This document shows, piece by piece, positions 51,634 through 60,960 of a stretch of 64,000 nucleotides of DNA. The notes beneath the pieces are model-generated. The model saw nothing but the letters and a program-made list of their open reading frames with translations, did not search any database and had not been told where the DNA came from. Within the stretch, counting starts at the first letter, position 1. Every line of letters begins with the position of its first letter. This stretch comes from Aurantibacter aestuarii (GTDB lineage: Bacteria > Bacteroidota > Bacteroidia > Flavobacteriales > Flavobacteriaceae), in the NCBI RefSeq assembly GCF_003008425.1, contig NZ_PXOQ01000007.1:372001-436000 (forward strand). The letters run 5' to 3'. Position numbers and translations under genes: made by a program.

Positions 51634-53505
51634 TTAACGCCCTAAATAAACTAATAAAACAGAAATATCACTAGGTGATACACCACTAACTCTACTCGCT
51701 TGAGCAATGGTAACAGGTTTAATGTTTTTAAGCTTTTCTCTAGCCTCTAAACTCATTGATACTAACTTAGAGTAATCAAAATCTTGTGGAATTTTAATAT
51801 ATTCTAGACGAGTTAATTTATCGGCATTAGCACGTTCTCGTTCAATATATCCAGAATATTTAATTTGAATTTCCGCCTGCTCTATTTCTTCGTTAACTAA
51901 ATTATGCTCTTTAATATATTCAGAAACAGATTCAATTTGTTTCATATCTGAGATATCTATATTAGGCCTAGCAAACAGTTTAAACATCTTATCTTTCTGT
52001 CTCACCTCGGCAGAATTTTTAGATACTAAGATCGGATTAACCTCATCTGGTTCCACACTAGTTTCTTTAAAAAACTCCACAAATTGCATAGCTTTATCGT
52101 TCTTTTCTTCCATACGTCTTAAACGTTTTTCGGAAGCTAATCCTATTTCAAAACCTTTTGGCGTTAATCGAACATCGGCATTATCTTGACGAAGAAGGGT
52201 TCTATATTCGGCTCTCGAAGTAAACATTCTGTACGGCTCCTCAGTACCTTTTGTAATTAAATCATCTATTAAAACACCTATATAAGCCTCATCTCTTTGT
52301 AAAATAAAAGATTCTTTTTCATGTATTTTTAGAGACGCATTAATACCCGCCATTAAACCTTGAGATGCTGCCTCTTCATAACCGGTAGTACCATTTATTT
52401 GTCCAGCAAAATATAATCCTTCAACTAACTTTGTTTCTAAGGTGTGTTTTAATTGTGTTGGTGGGAAATAATCATATTCTATAGCATATCCAGGTCTAAA
52501 AAATTTGACGTTTTCAAAACCAGCTACAGAACTTAAGGCTTTAAATTGCACATCTTCTGGAAGTGAAGTGGAAAACCCATTAATATAATATTCGCAGGTA
52601 TTCCAGCCCTCAGGCTCCACAAAAAGTTGATGCCTGTCTTTATCTGCAAAACGATTAATTTTATCTTCTATTGAAGGACAATAACGCGGACCCAAACTTT
52701 TAATACGTCCATTAAACATAGGACTTCTATCGAAACCTTCCCGCAACAAATCATGGACCTTCTCGCTAGTATATGACATATGGCAAGAACGTTGATGCGT
52801 TAAAGGTTTTGTAATATCGGAATATGAAAACTTTTCTGGGTTTAAATCTCCGGGTTGCTCTGTCATTTTAGAAAAATCTAAAGATCTACCATCTACACGT
52901 GGCGGTGTACCTGTTTTCATTCGGCCAGATTCAAAACCTAACTGAACTAATTGCTCGGTAATTCCAGTTGCAGCTCTTTCTCCTGCTCTACCACCACCAA
53001 AATTTTTATCACCAATATGAATAAGTCCATTTAAAAAAGTTCCGTTTGTTAAAACAACAGATTTACCTTTTACTTTAACACCAAGCGATGTAGTTACTCC
53101 AACTACTTTATGATTTTCAATTAACAAACCTGAAACCATTTCTTGGTAAAAATCTAAGTTTTTAGTTTGCTCAAGCATCATACGCCAATCTTCTGCAAAA
53201 CGCATACGGTCACTTTGCACCCTTGGACTCCACATAGCAGGACCCTTAGATTTATTAAGCATTTTAAATTGTATAGCAGAAGTATCTGAAACAATACCAC
53301 TATAACCACCTAAAGCATCAATTTCTCTTACAATTTGACCTTTAGCAATACCACCCATAGCCGGATTACAAGACATTTGCGCAATGTTTTGTAAATTCAT
53401 GGTTATAAGAAGAGTTTTGGACCCCATATTAGCTGCTGCAGCTGCTGCTTCACTACCAGCATGACCAGCACCAACAACTATTACATCATATTCATCTTGA
53501 AACAT
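51634..53505 (-). CDS. mnmG: tRNA uridine-5-carboxymethylaminomethyl modification enzyme MnmG (GidA)
   Basis: MnmG works with MnmE to install cmnm5 on the wobble uridine of certain tRNAs, using FAD, NADH and methylene-tetrahydrofolate. The 623 residues show the FAD motif VVGAGHAGSEAAAAAANMG near the N-terminus, CNPAMGGIAKGQIVREIDALGG, GLYFAGQINGTTGYEEAA and the C-terminal helical domain ending IAQASRVSGVSPSDISVLL. Length is standard. In many bacteria the gene lies close to the replication origin and the par genes. Here it is bracketed by two identical parS-like sites. Confidence 0.98.
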   Translation of the reverse strand: MFQDEYDVIVVGAGHAGSEAAAAAANMGSKTLLITMNLQNIAQMSCNPAMGGIAKGQIVREIDALGGYSGIVSDTSAIQFKMLNKSKGPAMWSPRVQSDRMRFAEDWRMMLEQTKNLDFYQEMVSGLLIENHKVVGVTTSLGVKVKGKSVVLTNGTFLNGLIHIGDKNFGGGRAGERAATGITEQLVQLGFESGRMKTGTPPRVDGRSLDFSKMTEQPGDLNPEKFSYSDITKPLTHQRSCHMSYTSEKVHDLLREGFDRSPMFNGRIKSLGPRYCPSIEDKINRFADKDRHQLFVEPEGWNTCEYYINGFSTSLPEDVQFKALSSVAGFENVKFFRPGYAIEYDYFPPTQLKHTLETKLVEGLYFAGQINGTTGYEEAASQGLMAGINASLKIHEKESFILQRDEAYIGVLIDDLITKGTEEPYRMFTSRAEYRTLLRQDNADVRLTPKGFEIGLASEKRLRRMEEKNDKAMQFVEFFKETSVEPDEVNPILVSKNSAEVRQKDKMFKLFARPNIDISDMKQIESVSEYIKEHNLVNEEIEQAEIQIKYSGYIERERANADKLTRLEYIKIPQDFDYSKLVSMSLEAREKLKNIKPVTIAQASRVSGVSPSDISVLLVYLGR

Positions 53506-53521
53506 AATTGTTCTCCATTAA

Positions 53522-53549
53522 TTATAATGTTCCACGTGGAACATTATAA
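53522..53549. other. parS-like site within a 28-bp perfect palindrome between ybeY and mnmG
   Basis: The core TGTTCCACGTGGAACA is at 53528-53543. The flanks extend it to a perfect 28-bp palindrome whose left half is TTATAATGTTCCAC. It fills most of the 38-bp gap and includes the ybeY stop codon. The core is identical to the copy at 51610-51625. Confidence 0.85.
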
Positions 53550-53978
53550 AGTATTTGTATTAAATTTACTTTTATAAAGACTTAACGCCTCGTTTTCTTT
53601 ACTACGCATAAGGACTGCATCTTCTTCAGATTTATCTTTGTAGCCACAAAAATGAAATAAACCGTGACACATTACTCTTAGTAATTCTTCATTAAAAGAA
53701 ACCTTAAAATCATTTGCATTATCTTGAACACGTTCTATAGAAATAAAAATATCTCCTTGTAGGTTTTTACCTACACAATAATCAAAACTAATCACATCGG
53801 TTAAGGTATCGTGATCAAGAAAATCCACATTTAATTTATGAAGATAATCATCATCACAAAAAATATAATTCACCTCATTTAAAACACATCCTTCATCTTG
53901 AATAATTTGTTGTAACCAATTAGAAATTTGAGTTTTTAAACCTAACTCAAAATCTGTTTCGTAATGAAATTCAATCAT
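53544..53978 (-). CDS. ybeY: Endoribonuclease YbeY (rRNA maturation factor)
   Basis: YbeY is a zinc-dependent RNase acting in 16S rRNA 3'-end maturation and ribosome quality control. The 144 residues have NYIFCDDDYLHKLN, DVISFDY and the metal site CHGLFHFCGYKD. His105 and His109 are present, but the third ligand, His in most bacteria (HxxxHxxGYDH), is replaced by Lys-Asp, so Asp115 may serve. The gene overlaps the giant DUF4175 gene by 8 bp upstream. Confidence 0.94.
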   Translation of the reverse strand: MIEFHYETDFELGLKTQISNWLQQIIQDEGCVLNEVNYIFCDDDYLHKLNVDFLDHDTLTDVISFDYCVGKNLQGDIFISIERVQDNANDFKVSFNEELLRVMCHGLFHFCGYKDKSEEDAVLMRSKENEALSLYKSKFNTNTL

Positions 53979-56900
53979 CTTTTAAATTAAAATACTGTTG
54001 CACTTTTTCTTTATAAACTGGCTGCAAAGGTAAGTTTTGTTTATTTAAAATTTCAGTGGTATTAAAATAAGATTTCGCTTTACGAATTGAACTATCTGGT
54101 GGATCCTGGAATTCTTTTTTATTTGTGTCCGATTTTCGCTTTGTATCTTCACCTTGTTGTAACACCGCTTTTTCAAGTTTTAAAAGCTGGTGTTTAATAT
54201 TTTTCATTTTTGAAACAGTTTCATCGGTTATTCCATTGTTTAATAAATCCAACTCTAGACGTTCCATATCTTTCAAAAGTCTTGAAGCATCACCATTTTC
54301 TTTTAAACCATCTTTCTCTAAACGCTTATCTAGAGCTTCACGTAATTGCTGTTGCTCTTGGTAAATTTGAAATAATTCACCATTTAATGCCTCATTAAGT
54401 TTTTGTTCTTCACTTAAACCATTTTCATTACCAGAACCTTGTTTACCATTTTTACCTTTAGAACCATCTTTGCCGTTAGTTCCGTTATCTCCGTCTTTAC
54501 CAGAACCCTTTCCATTTTTACCAGATTTACCATTTTTGCCTGAAGAACCATTACTACCACTACTTCCATTTTCGCCTTGTTCACCATCTTGACCTTCTTT
54601 TCCATCCTTTCCAGATTCACCCTTTTCCCCTTGCTCTCCTTCCTGACCTTGGTCTCCTTCTTTGCCTTCCTTACCTTCTTTCCCTTTTTTATTAGCCTTC
54701 TCCATTTTTTTAGCTAATTCTTCCTGACTAATAATAATGTCTGGTAGAGGCATTCCTCCTTCGCCAGAACCAGGTGAGGGCATTCCCATTTGCATATCCA
54801 TAGCATCCAAAGTGTCACTTAACAAATCTGCCAACGTATTAGTAGACGTGATAGCGTATTGCTGGTAACCAACACCTTGGTACAAATCATTTTCTGAAAA
54901 ACGAGCTAAAGCTTTATCGATATTAAAATATATATTTTCTATTTCGGTATTTACTTTTTCTGATATTAAAGGTTGTCTTAATGATAATGCAAATAGACTA
55001 TCATCAATATGCTCAAAATTATTTTTAAGCTCATTTTGGGTTTTAAGCAACTTAGTATATTGGCTATTATTTGTTTTAATTTTAGAAAATTTAGTCATAT
55101 TCTCTTCTTCATTAAAAGAAAATACTAATAAATTGTCTAGGATTTGACGTAACATCTCTCGGTCTTCCTCCATTTGTTCTCCTGCAGAAGATTGCATATT
55201 CATTTTCATGGACATACTCATTTTCTTCATTTGTTGGGCAGCACTTTTTTGTTTTTTCTTAGCTTTAGACTTTGCTTGTTCTTTCTTTTCTTTACTTGAT
55301 GAAGATTCATTTTCTTCTAAAGCTTCAGAAGCTTCTTTTTGCTCTTCAGAGATAGTGTCTTCAGCATTTTCGTTACGATTGGTGTCTAAAGGAGATTTTA
55401 AGTCTTTATTATCCTTCTCTAGTTGATCTAACTCCTTTTTTAAATCGTTAAACGCTTTATTAAGTTTTTCCTGAGAATCTTGTGTGTTTTCTTTATCTTT
55501 TTTAGAAAGCTCATCTTGTTGTTTAGCTAGGTCATCCAACTTTTCAGAAATTTGTTCTAATTTCTTTTTAACATAATAACGTTTTGTCATTTCTAAAATT
55601 TGTTCCAGACTGCGCTTTTGAGATTTTGCTTTTTTAGCTAGCTCATCTAATTTTTCAGTAAACTCTTCTTTAGAAAATTTTTCTTGCAATTTTCGAAGCT
55701 CCTCAAGCAGTTTTTCATCTTTTTTAGCCTGAGCTTCATTTTCTTTTAAACGCTTCTTTAAATCTTCTTTAAATGCGTCTTTTTCCTTCTCTTGAATATT
55801 TTCTTTCTTAAACTCGTCTAAGTTTTTTTGAAGAGATTTATTAATTTGTTGAAGTTCTTTTTTTTGTTCTAACTGACGCTCTAAAAATTGATTTAATTTC
55901 TTTTTGTCTGAAAAATTTAATTCACTTTTTTCTTTTTGAGTTTTAGATAAACTTTCTAAACTTTTTTCTTCTTTTTTAAATTGCTTGATAGATTGCCCTA
56001 AAGCATCAATACTTTTATTCTGATCTTGGAGTTGTTTATCTGTTTCCTCAGATTCTGTTCTCTTACGGTAAGTAAATGTGCTACTTTTTGTGGATTTAGA
56101 GGATAAACCATTATCGAACACCTCAAAATACATTTCATAGGTTTTTCCGGATTCAATAGGAAGATTTTGAGGAAATGTGCTTAAAAATTCAGAAAAATTA
56201 CTTGAAGCTATAGGAATGTTTTTTTTAACAGCTTTGGTTTCTTCTTGAATAGGAAAATACACCAATTGCAAATGTTTTAAACCATAATCGTCCGATGCTT
56301 TGCCATAAAAATAAAGGGTTTGCTGGTCTAAAGAATCTGTCTTTACTTGAACATTTAATTCTGGGAACTGATCCTTTAAAACTTTTAAGTTAAAAGACAA
56401 ATTTTCATAATTTTTCAAGGTTGTATTGCTTGAAGATATGGTATAATCCAAAGGATTATAAACGCGTTTAGACAAATTAAATCTATCTGCTTTAGCTTGA
56501 GTAAAATTTAAAGTATCTGAACTTAAAAGCTGGATTTGATTACTATTGGCACTTTTAATTTCCCAAGTAACTTGAGTTCCTTCTGGCACAACTGCATTAC
56601 CAATACTTTTAAGTGTTTCTCTGGTTTTACCTGTGTAAGCTGGGTAATCTAGAATCATATCAAAACTTACCACTTGTGGCGCATTTATAATTTGGATGGT
56701 ATAAGGACGAGAAGTAACCCCATTGGCAGATAACCGAAATGTGATTGGAGCAGTCAATTGATTAAACGTAAAGGTCGATATCCCAAGCTCTGAACGTTCT
56801 AAAAAATAAGTTTCATTATTATACGAAATACTTATAGTTTCTGGAACAACAGTACCTGCTGTTTCTACTTTAAGCGTAAACGGTTTATTTTCAATAGTAT

Positions 56901-57555
56901 TTAAATCGGTATTTAATACAAAAAATTTAAATGGTGCAGGTGGCTCGTAAGCTAAATTATAATTTACAACACGTGTGTAACTGTCACTAAACCAGTTAAG
57001 CTTACCAGAAAACCAAAAAGCAGTTACAATAAGCACTGGAATAAGCGCATACTTAACATACTTTACATTGGTTTTATAATTTACTGCGTTTTTAAATGGT
57101 ATAGGCTGTAACTCATTAGACTTCTGCTCTATGCTTGCCAGCAGTAAATCCGATTGTTCTGATGTGCTATTTAATTGTAAAACATTTAAAAGCTTATCGC
57201 TAACTTCCGGAAAATGTTCTCCAATAATTTGAGAGGCCTGAGAAAAGCTAATCCCTTTTTTAAGGTTAAAGAGTTTCGCTAATGGTATAGCAACAAACTT
57301 ATAAAGTAACACTAACTCTACACTTATAAACACCCAAAAAAGAAGTGTTCTTAATCCTGAATTTAACCAGAACACATGCTCTATTAAAAGAATAAATATG
57401 ATATATAAAGCACCTAAAGTGAAGAATAATAATCCTCCTTTAATAAGTTCATTTGTGTAATATTTCTTTACAAACTGAACGAGTTTTGATTGTAAGTTAC
57501 TAAATGAATTCACTTTAAAATAAATCTGTTTACATAAATAACCTCTAAAATACAT
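53971..57555 (-). CDS. Giant DUF4175-type membrane protein with coiled-coil and collagen-like regions
   Basis: The 1194 residues have two N-terminal membrane helices (about 39-64 and 69-91) and a third near 167-186. A predicted beta-rich extracytoplasmic part (to ~500) follows, then a very long Lys/Glu/Gln coiled coil (~515-760), a Met-rich linker, a Gly-x-x collagen-like tract (~955-1045) and a C-terminal helical part. This is the architecture of the Bacteroidota DUF4175 proteins. Function is unknown; an envelope-spanning or scaffolding role is possible. The ATG at 57555 gives a 14-residue extension, and a GTG at 57511-57513 is an equally good start because family members begin shortly before the KYYTNELIKGG segment. 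Confidence 0.8.
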   Translation of the reverse strand: MYFRGYLCKQIYFKVNSFSNLQSKLVQFVKKYYTNELIKGGLLFFTLGALYIIFILLIEHVFWLNSGLRTLLFWVFISVELVLLYKFVAIPLAKLFNLKKGISFSQASQIIGEHFPEVSDKLLNVLQLNSTSEQSDLLLASIEQKSNELQPIPFKNAVNYKTNVKYVKYALIPVLIVTAFWFSGKLNWFSDSYTRVVNYNLAYEPPAPFKFFVLNTDLNTIENKPFTLKVETAGTVVPETISISYNNETYFLERSELGISTFTFNQLTAPITFRLSANGVTSRPYTIQIINAPQVVSFDMILDYPAYTGKTRETLKSIGNAVVPEGTQVTWEIKSANSNQIQLLSSDTLNFTQAKADRFNLSKRVYNPLDYTISSSNTTLKNYENLSFNLKVLKDQFPELNVQVKTDSLDQQTLYFYGKASDDYGLKHLQLVYFPIQEETKAVKKNIPIASSNFSEFLSTFPQNLPIESGKTYEMYFEVFDNGLSSKSTKSSTFTYRKRTESEETDKQLQDQNKSIDALGQSIKQFKKEEKSLESLSKTQKEKSELNFSDKKKLNQFLERQLEQKKELQQINKSLQKNLDEFKKENIQEKEKDAFKEDLKKRLKENEAQAKKDEKLLEELRKLQEKFSKEEFTEKLDELAKKAKSQKRSLEQILEMTKRYYVKKKLEQISEKLDDLAKQQDELSKKDKENTQDSQEKLNKAFNDLKKELDQLEKDNKDLKSPLDTNRNENAEDTISEEQKEASEALEENESSSSKEKKEQAKSKAKKKQKSAAQQMKKMSMSMKMNMQSSAGEQMEEDREMLRQILDNLLVFSFNEEENMTKFSKIKTNNSQYTKLLKTQNELKNNFEHIDDSLFALSLRQPLISEKVNTEIENIYFNIDKALARFSENDLYQGVGYQQYAITSTNTLADLLSDTLDAMDMQMGMPSPGSGEGGMPLPDIIISQEELAKKMEKANKKGKEGKEGKEGDQGQEGEQGEKGESGKDGKEGQDGEQGENGSSGSNGSSGKNGKSGKNGKGSGKDGDNGTNGKDGSKGKNGKQGSGNENGLSEEQKLNEALNGELFQIYQEQQQLREALDKRLEKDGLKENGDASRLLKDMERLELDLLNNGITDETVSKMKNIKHQLLKLEKAVLQQGEDTKRKSDTNKKEFQDPPDSSIRKAKSYFNTTEILNKQNLPLQPVYKEKVQQYFNLKDD

Positions 57556-57640
57556 ATTTATTCTGTGCTAAATGATTACAAATGCTTCATTTAACGTAAA
57601 AATGAAGGCTTGTAAAACTTTATAGTTAACCTATAACCTA

Positions 57641-57648
57641 TATCTTTG
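57641..57648 (+). promoter_or_regulatory. Promoter -7 element upstream of gltX
   Basis: TATCTTTG matches TAnnTTTG, 19 bp before the ATG. No clear -33 TTG at standard spacing. Confidence 0.45.
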
Positions 57649-57667
57649 CAGTCTTAAATTCAAAAAA

Positions 57668-59176
57668 ATGACTAAAAATGTACGCGTGCGTTTTGCACCA
57701 AGCCCAACGGGTCCTTTACATATTGGAGGCGTAAGAACAGCCTTATTTAATTATTTATTTGCTAAAAAACATGGTGGAACTTTTATTTTAAGAATTGAAG
57801 ATACCGACCAGAAGCGTTTTGTTGAAGGCGCTGAAGACTATATAACAAAAGCACTAAACTGGTGCCACATGGTGATAGACGAAGGGCCAAAAAATCCTGG
57901 AAATTATGGACCATACAAACAAAGTGAGCGTAAACATTTATATAGACAATATGCCGATCAATTAATTGAAAGTGGAAATGCCTATTATGCATTTGATACG
58001 GCTGATGCATTGGATGCTCATAGAAAAGACCACGAAGAAAAAGGAAAAACTTTTATATATAACTGGCATAATAGAGAGAAACTAGAGAATTCTCTAACAC
58101 TTTCTCCGGAAGAAGTCGCTGCTAAAATGGAAGCTGGTGAGGATTATGTAATAAGATTTAAATCTCCTGAAAATCAAACACTTCATTTAAAAGATATTAT
58201 TAGAGGTGATATAAATATAGACACCAATATTTTAGATGATAAAGTTCTTTTTAAAAGTGACGGTATGCCAACTTACCACTTGGCTAATATTGTTGACGAC
58301 CATTTAATGGAAATTTCTCATGTGATAAGAGGTGAAGAATGGCTACCTAGTTTAGCACTACACTATCAATTATATGATGCATTTGGTTGGGAAAAACCAG
58401 AATTTGCACACCTACCCCTATTATTAAAACCAACAGGAAAAGGAAAATTAAGTAAACGTGATGGCGATAAGTTAGGTTTCCCTGTATTTCCTTTAGAATA
58501 TACTGCTCCAGACGGTACTGTATCCAGAGGTTATAAAGAAGATGGTTATTTTAGTGAAGCTGTAACTAATTTCTTAGCGTTTTTAGGCTGGAACCCAGGT
58601 ACTGAACAAGAAATTTTTACTATTGAAGAACTTATAGCTGCATTCGATTTAAACAAAGTTAATAAAGCTGGAGCACGTTTTGATCCAGATAAAACCAAAT
58701 GGTTTAACCACCATTACATGCAGGAACAAAACAATTACGAACTTGCAGAAACATTTAAAGCGCTATGTCCTGAATTAAAAGACATTGATATTAATTATAT
58801 TGAATTGGTAGTCGATTTAATTAAAGAACGTGCTACGTTTGTAAATGAATTTTGGGGCTTAAGTCATTTTTTCTTTGTTACTCCAGAGCAGTTTGATGAT
58901 AAAGCTTTTAAAAAAGCTGTTAAAGAAGATACGAAACCATTATTACAAGAATTAGTAACGCTTTTGGAAGGTATTTCAGAATTTGAAAAAGAGACCATTC
59001 AAACTACCGTAAAAACATGGATTGGTTCTAAAGACATTGGTTTTGGAAAAGTAATGATGCCATTACGTTTGGCTTTAGTTGGCGAATTAGCTGGTCCAGA
59101 TGTGTTTGATATCATGTTTATGATAGGACAAACGGAAACTATAAAACGTATAAAAAAGTTAATTGAAGCTTGTTAA
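57668..59176 (+). CDS. gltX: Glutamate--tRNA ligase
   Basis: GltX charges tRNA-Glu. The 502-residue class I synthetase shows the HIGH-type motif in RFAPSPTGPLHIGGVRTALF, LRIEDTDQKR, HVIRGEEWLPS, and the KMSKS-type motif in GKLSKRDGDKLGFP. The C-terminal helical anticodon-binding part is present. Length is normal. It is monocistronic: promoter element upstream and a strong hairpin 20 bp after the stop. It is divergent from the DUF4175 gene. Confidence 0.98.
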   Translation: MTKNVRVRFAPSPTGPLHIGGVRTALFNYLFAKKHGGTFILRIEDTDQKRFVEGAEDYITKALNWCHMVIDEGPKNPGNYGPYKQSERKHLYRQYADQLIESGNAYYAFDTADALDAHRKDHEEKGKTFIYNWHNREKLENSLTLSPEEVAAKMEAGEDYVIRFKSPENQTLHLKDIIRGDINIDTNILDDKVLFKSDGMPTYHLANIVDDHLMEISHVIRGEEWLPSLALHYQLYDAFGWEKPEFAHLPLLLKPTGKGKLSKRDGDKLGFPVFPLEYTAPDGTVSRGYKEDGYFSEAVTNFLAFLGWNPGTEQEIFTIEELIAAFDLNKVNKAGARFDPDKTKWFNHHYMQEQNNYELAETFKALCPELKDIDINYIELVVDLIKERATFVNEFWGLSHFFFVTPEQFDDKAFKKAVKEDTKPLLQELVTLLEGISEFEKETIQTTVKTWIGSKDIGFGKVMMPLRLALVGELAGPDVFDIMFMIGQTETIKRIKKLIEAC

Positions 59177-59195
59177 ACAGTACTTTAAAAAGTAA

Positions 59196-59228
59196 AAAGC
59201 GAGTTAAATGAAATCATTAACTCGCTTT
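59196..59228. terminator. Terminator between gltX and the outer-membrane protein gene
   Basis: AAAGCGAGTTAA and TTAACTCGCTTT form a 12-bp stem around a 9-base loop, followed by a T-rich stretch. It can serve both convergent genes. Confidence 0.85.
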
Positions 59229-59250
59229 CTTTATTTAGAACAATATTTAT

Positions 59251-59943
59251 TTAAAACGAAAACATAGCTGTCAAAGCCAGCATACTTTGATTTCCTTTAA
59301 ATTTTTTATCGATATTATCTGAAAAATCGTTGTTATTTAAATTTCCTAAAATATTAGTAAACCCATAAATATATTGGGCTCTAACTTTTAAATGAGAGAA
59401 TCCTGCTGTTATTCCTACAGCACCATTAACATTAAAGTTATTGATATCTTTTATATTATCTGCTGTAACGGTAGTGTAACCATCTAAAATAGCATTTTCG
59501 TAAGTATCATCTTTTATTTCCAAATCGCTATTGTATTGTAACATAGGACCAACATCTAATGTAACATACTCACTCAATAATTTAATATGCCATAAAAAAA
59601 CAACTTGAGCAGTAAACACTTTATAATCAACACTAGTATCGGATAAAGTTAGACCTAAAGGTTTAGAAGCAATACCTATATTATTTTCAGACAGTTGCAT
59701 GCCATAACTTACATTAAACCATTTATGAGGTATTTCTACCGTAGCGCTCATATTTACTATCCATCCATCCTTTTCTATAGTCGAAAAATTATCCGTTAAA
59801 ATATCAAAAGAAGTAATACCACCTCCAATTGAAAAACCATTTACAATATTAACGGTTCCTTTAGCTTTTCGTCTTTGTGCTGAAGAAAGTGTAACAAAAC
59901 ATAGTATAAGTACTACTAATAGGTAATTGCGTTTATTTTTCAT
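59251..59943 (-). CDS. Outer-membrane beta-barrel protein
   Basis: These 230 residues have a signal peptide (MKNKRNYLLVVLILCFVTLSSAQ, described as residues 1-22 with cleavage before the Gln-Arg-Arg segment). Alternating polar/hydrophobic strands and a terminal LTALTAMFSF-like sequence ending in Phe follow, typical of an outer-membrane barrel. I chose the ATG at 59941-59943; the longer frame begins with TTG and would overlap the promoter element at 59965-59972. No specific family is recognised. It may be a porin-like or PorT-like barrel, but the evidence is weak. Confidence 0.75.
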   Translation of the reverse strand: MKNKRNYLLVVLILCFVTLSSAQRRKAKGTVNIVNGFSIGGGITSFDILTDNFSTIEKDGWIVNMSATVEIPHKWFNVSYGMQLSENNIGIASKPLGLTLSDTSVDYKVFTAQVVFLWHIKLLSEYVTLDVGPMLQYNSDLEIKDDTYENAILDGYTTVTADNIKDINNFNVNGAVGITAGFSHLKVRAQYIYGFTNILGNLNNNDFSDNIDKKFKGNQSMLALTAMFSF

Positions 59944-59964
59944 AATAAATAGATCTAGGATGAG

Positions 59965-59972
59965 CAAATATA
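59965..59972 (-). promoter_or_regulatory. Promoter -7 element upstream of the barrel protein gene
   Basis: The minus-strand sequence is TATATTTG, an exact TAnnTTTG match 22 bp before the chosen ATG. It supports the shorter start. Confidence 0.5.
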
Positions 59973-60018
59973 GCGTAAATTAGTAAAGATTTCATTTTAA
60001 CCATTAAAACCAAATACT

Positions 60019-60942
60019 ATGTTATTTATTCCTTTTATTGTTTTAGCCTTAATTATTGTATTTACAGGCCTTTTTACAGTCAAACAACAAAGTGCCGCTA
60101 TTATAGAACGCTTTGGAAAGTTTGAAAGTATAAGACACTCGGGATTAAAACTAAAAATTCCGTTAGTAGACCGTATAGCTGGTCGTTTAAGTCTAAAAAT
60201 TCAGCAATTAGATGTCATTGTTGAAACCAAAACCTTAGATGATGTATTTGTTAAACTTAAGGTTTCTGTACAATACAAAGTAATCTCAGAAAAAGTTTAC
60301 GATGCATTTTACAAGTTAGATTACCCGCACGAACAAATTACATCTTATGTTTTTGATGTGGTGCGTGCCGAAGTACCAAAAATGAGATTAGATGACGTTT
60401 TTGTGAAAAAAGATGATATTGCCTTAGCTGTAAAAGCAGAATTAAACGATGCCATGATGGATTATGGTTTTGATATTATTAGAACATTAGTAACAGATAT
60501 CGATCCAGATCCACAAGTTAAGATAGCTATGAACCGAATTAATGCTGCCGATAGAGAAAAAACTGCTGCACAATATGAAGGTGATGCACAACGCATTTTA
60601 ATTGTAGAAAAAGCTAAAGCTGAAGCAGAAAGTAAACGTTTACAAGGACAAGGTATTGCCGATCAAAGACGTGAGATTGCAAGAGGATTAGAAGAAAGTG
60701 TTGAGGTTTTAAATAAGGTAGGAATAAATTCTCAGGAAGCTTCTGCACTAATAGTAGTCACACAGCATTATGATACATTACAAGCAATTGGTAGTGAAAC
60801 AAATAGTAATTTAATATTATTACCAAATTCGCCACAAGCAGGTAGTAACATGTTAAATGATATGGTAGCAAGTTTTGCTGCTAGTAATCAAATTGGTGAA
60901 GCTATGAAAGAAGCTAAATTAAGACAAGAAAACAAAGACTAA
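60019..60942 (+). CDS. SPFH/Band-7 domain protein (stomatin-like)
   Basis: This 307-residue protein has an N-terminal membrane helix (residues 1-19), then a band-7 domain: TVKQQSAAIIERFGKFE, GLKLKIPLVDRIAGR, VFVKLKVSVQYKV, then DDVFVKKDDIALAVK and DYGFDIIRTLVTDIDPD. A helical EAESKRLQGQGIADQRREIARG region follows, typical of the stomatin/HflK-like coiled coil. Such proteins form membrane microdomain scaffolds and often regulate proteases. No partner gene (NfeD or a protease) is adjacent. It ends before a 30-bp palindromic terminator. Confidence 0.92.
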   Translation: MLFIPFIVLALIIVFTGLFTVKQQSAAIIERFGKFESIRHSGLKLKIPLVDRIAGRLSLKIQQLDVIVETKTLDDVFVKLKVSVQYKVISEKVYDAFYKLDYPHEQITSYVFDVVRAEVPKMRLDDVFVKKDDIALAVKAELNDAMMDYGFDIIRTLVTDIDPDPQVKIAMNRINAADREKTAAQYEGDAQRILIVEKAKAEAESKRLQGQGIADQRREIARGLEESVEVLNKVGINSQEASALIVVTQHYDTLQAIGSETNSNLILLPNSPQAGSNMLNDMVASFAASNQIGEAMKEAKLRQENKD

Positions 60943-60960
60943 TTTAGAATTTATCATAAA

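Noticed and set aside
54420-54690. Repeat array (possible CRISPR or tandem repeat) suggested by recurring short motifs
   Set aside because: The pattern is the coding of Gly-x-x collagen-like codons. There is no fixed repeat unit and no spacers.
59944-59967. Longer N-terminus for the outer-membrane barrel protein
   Set aside because: The upstream start is a TTG that overlaps the predicted promoter, and the downstream ATG begins a standard signal peptide.
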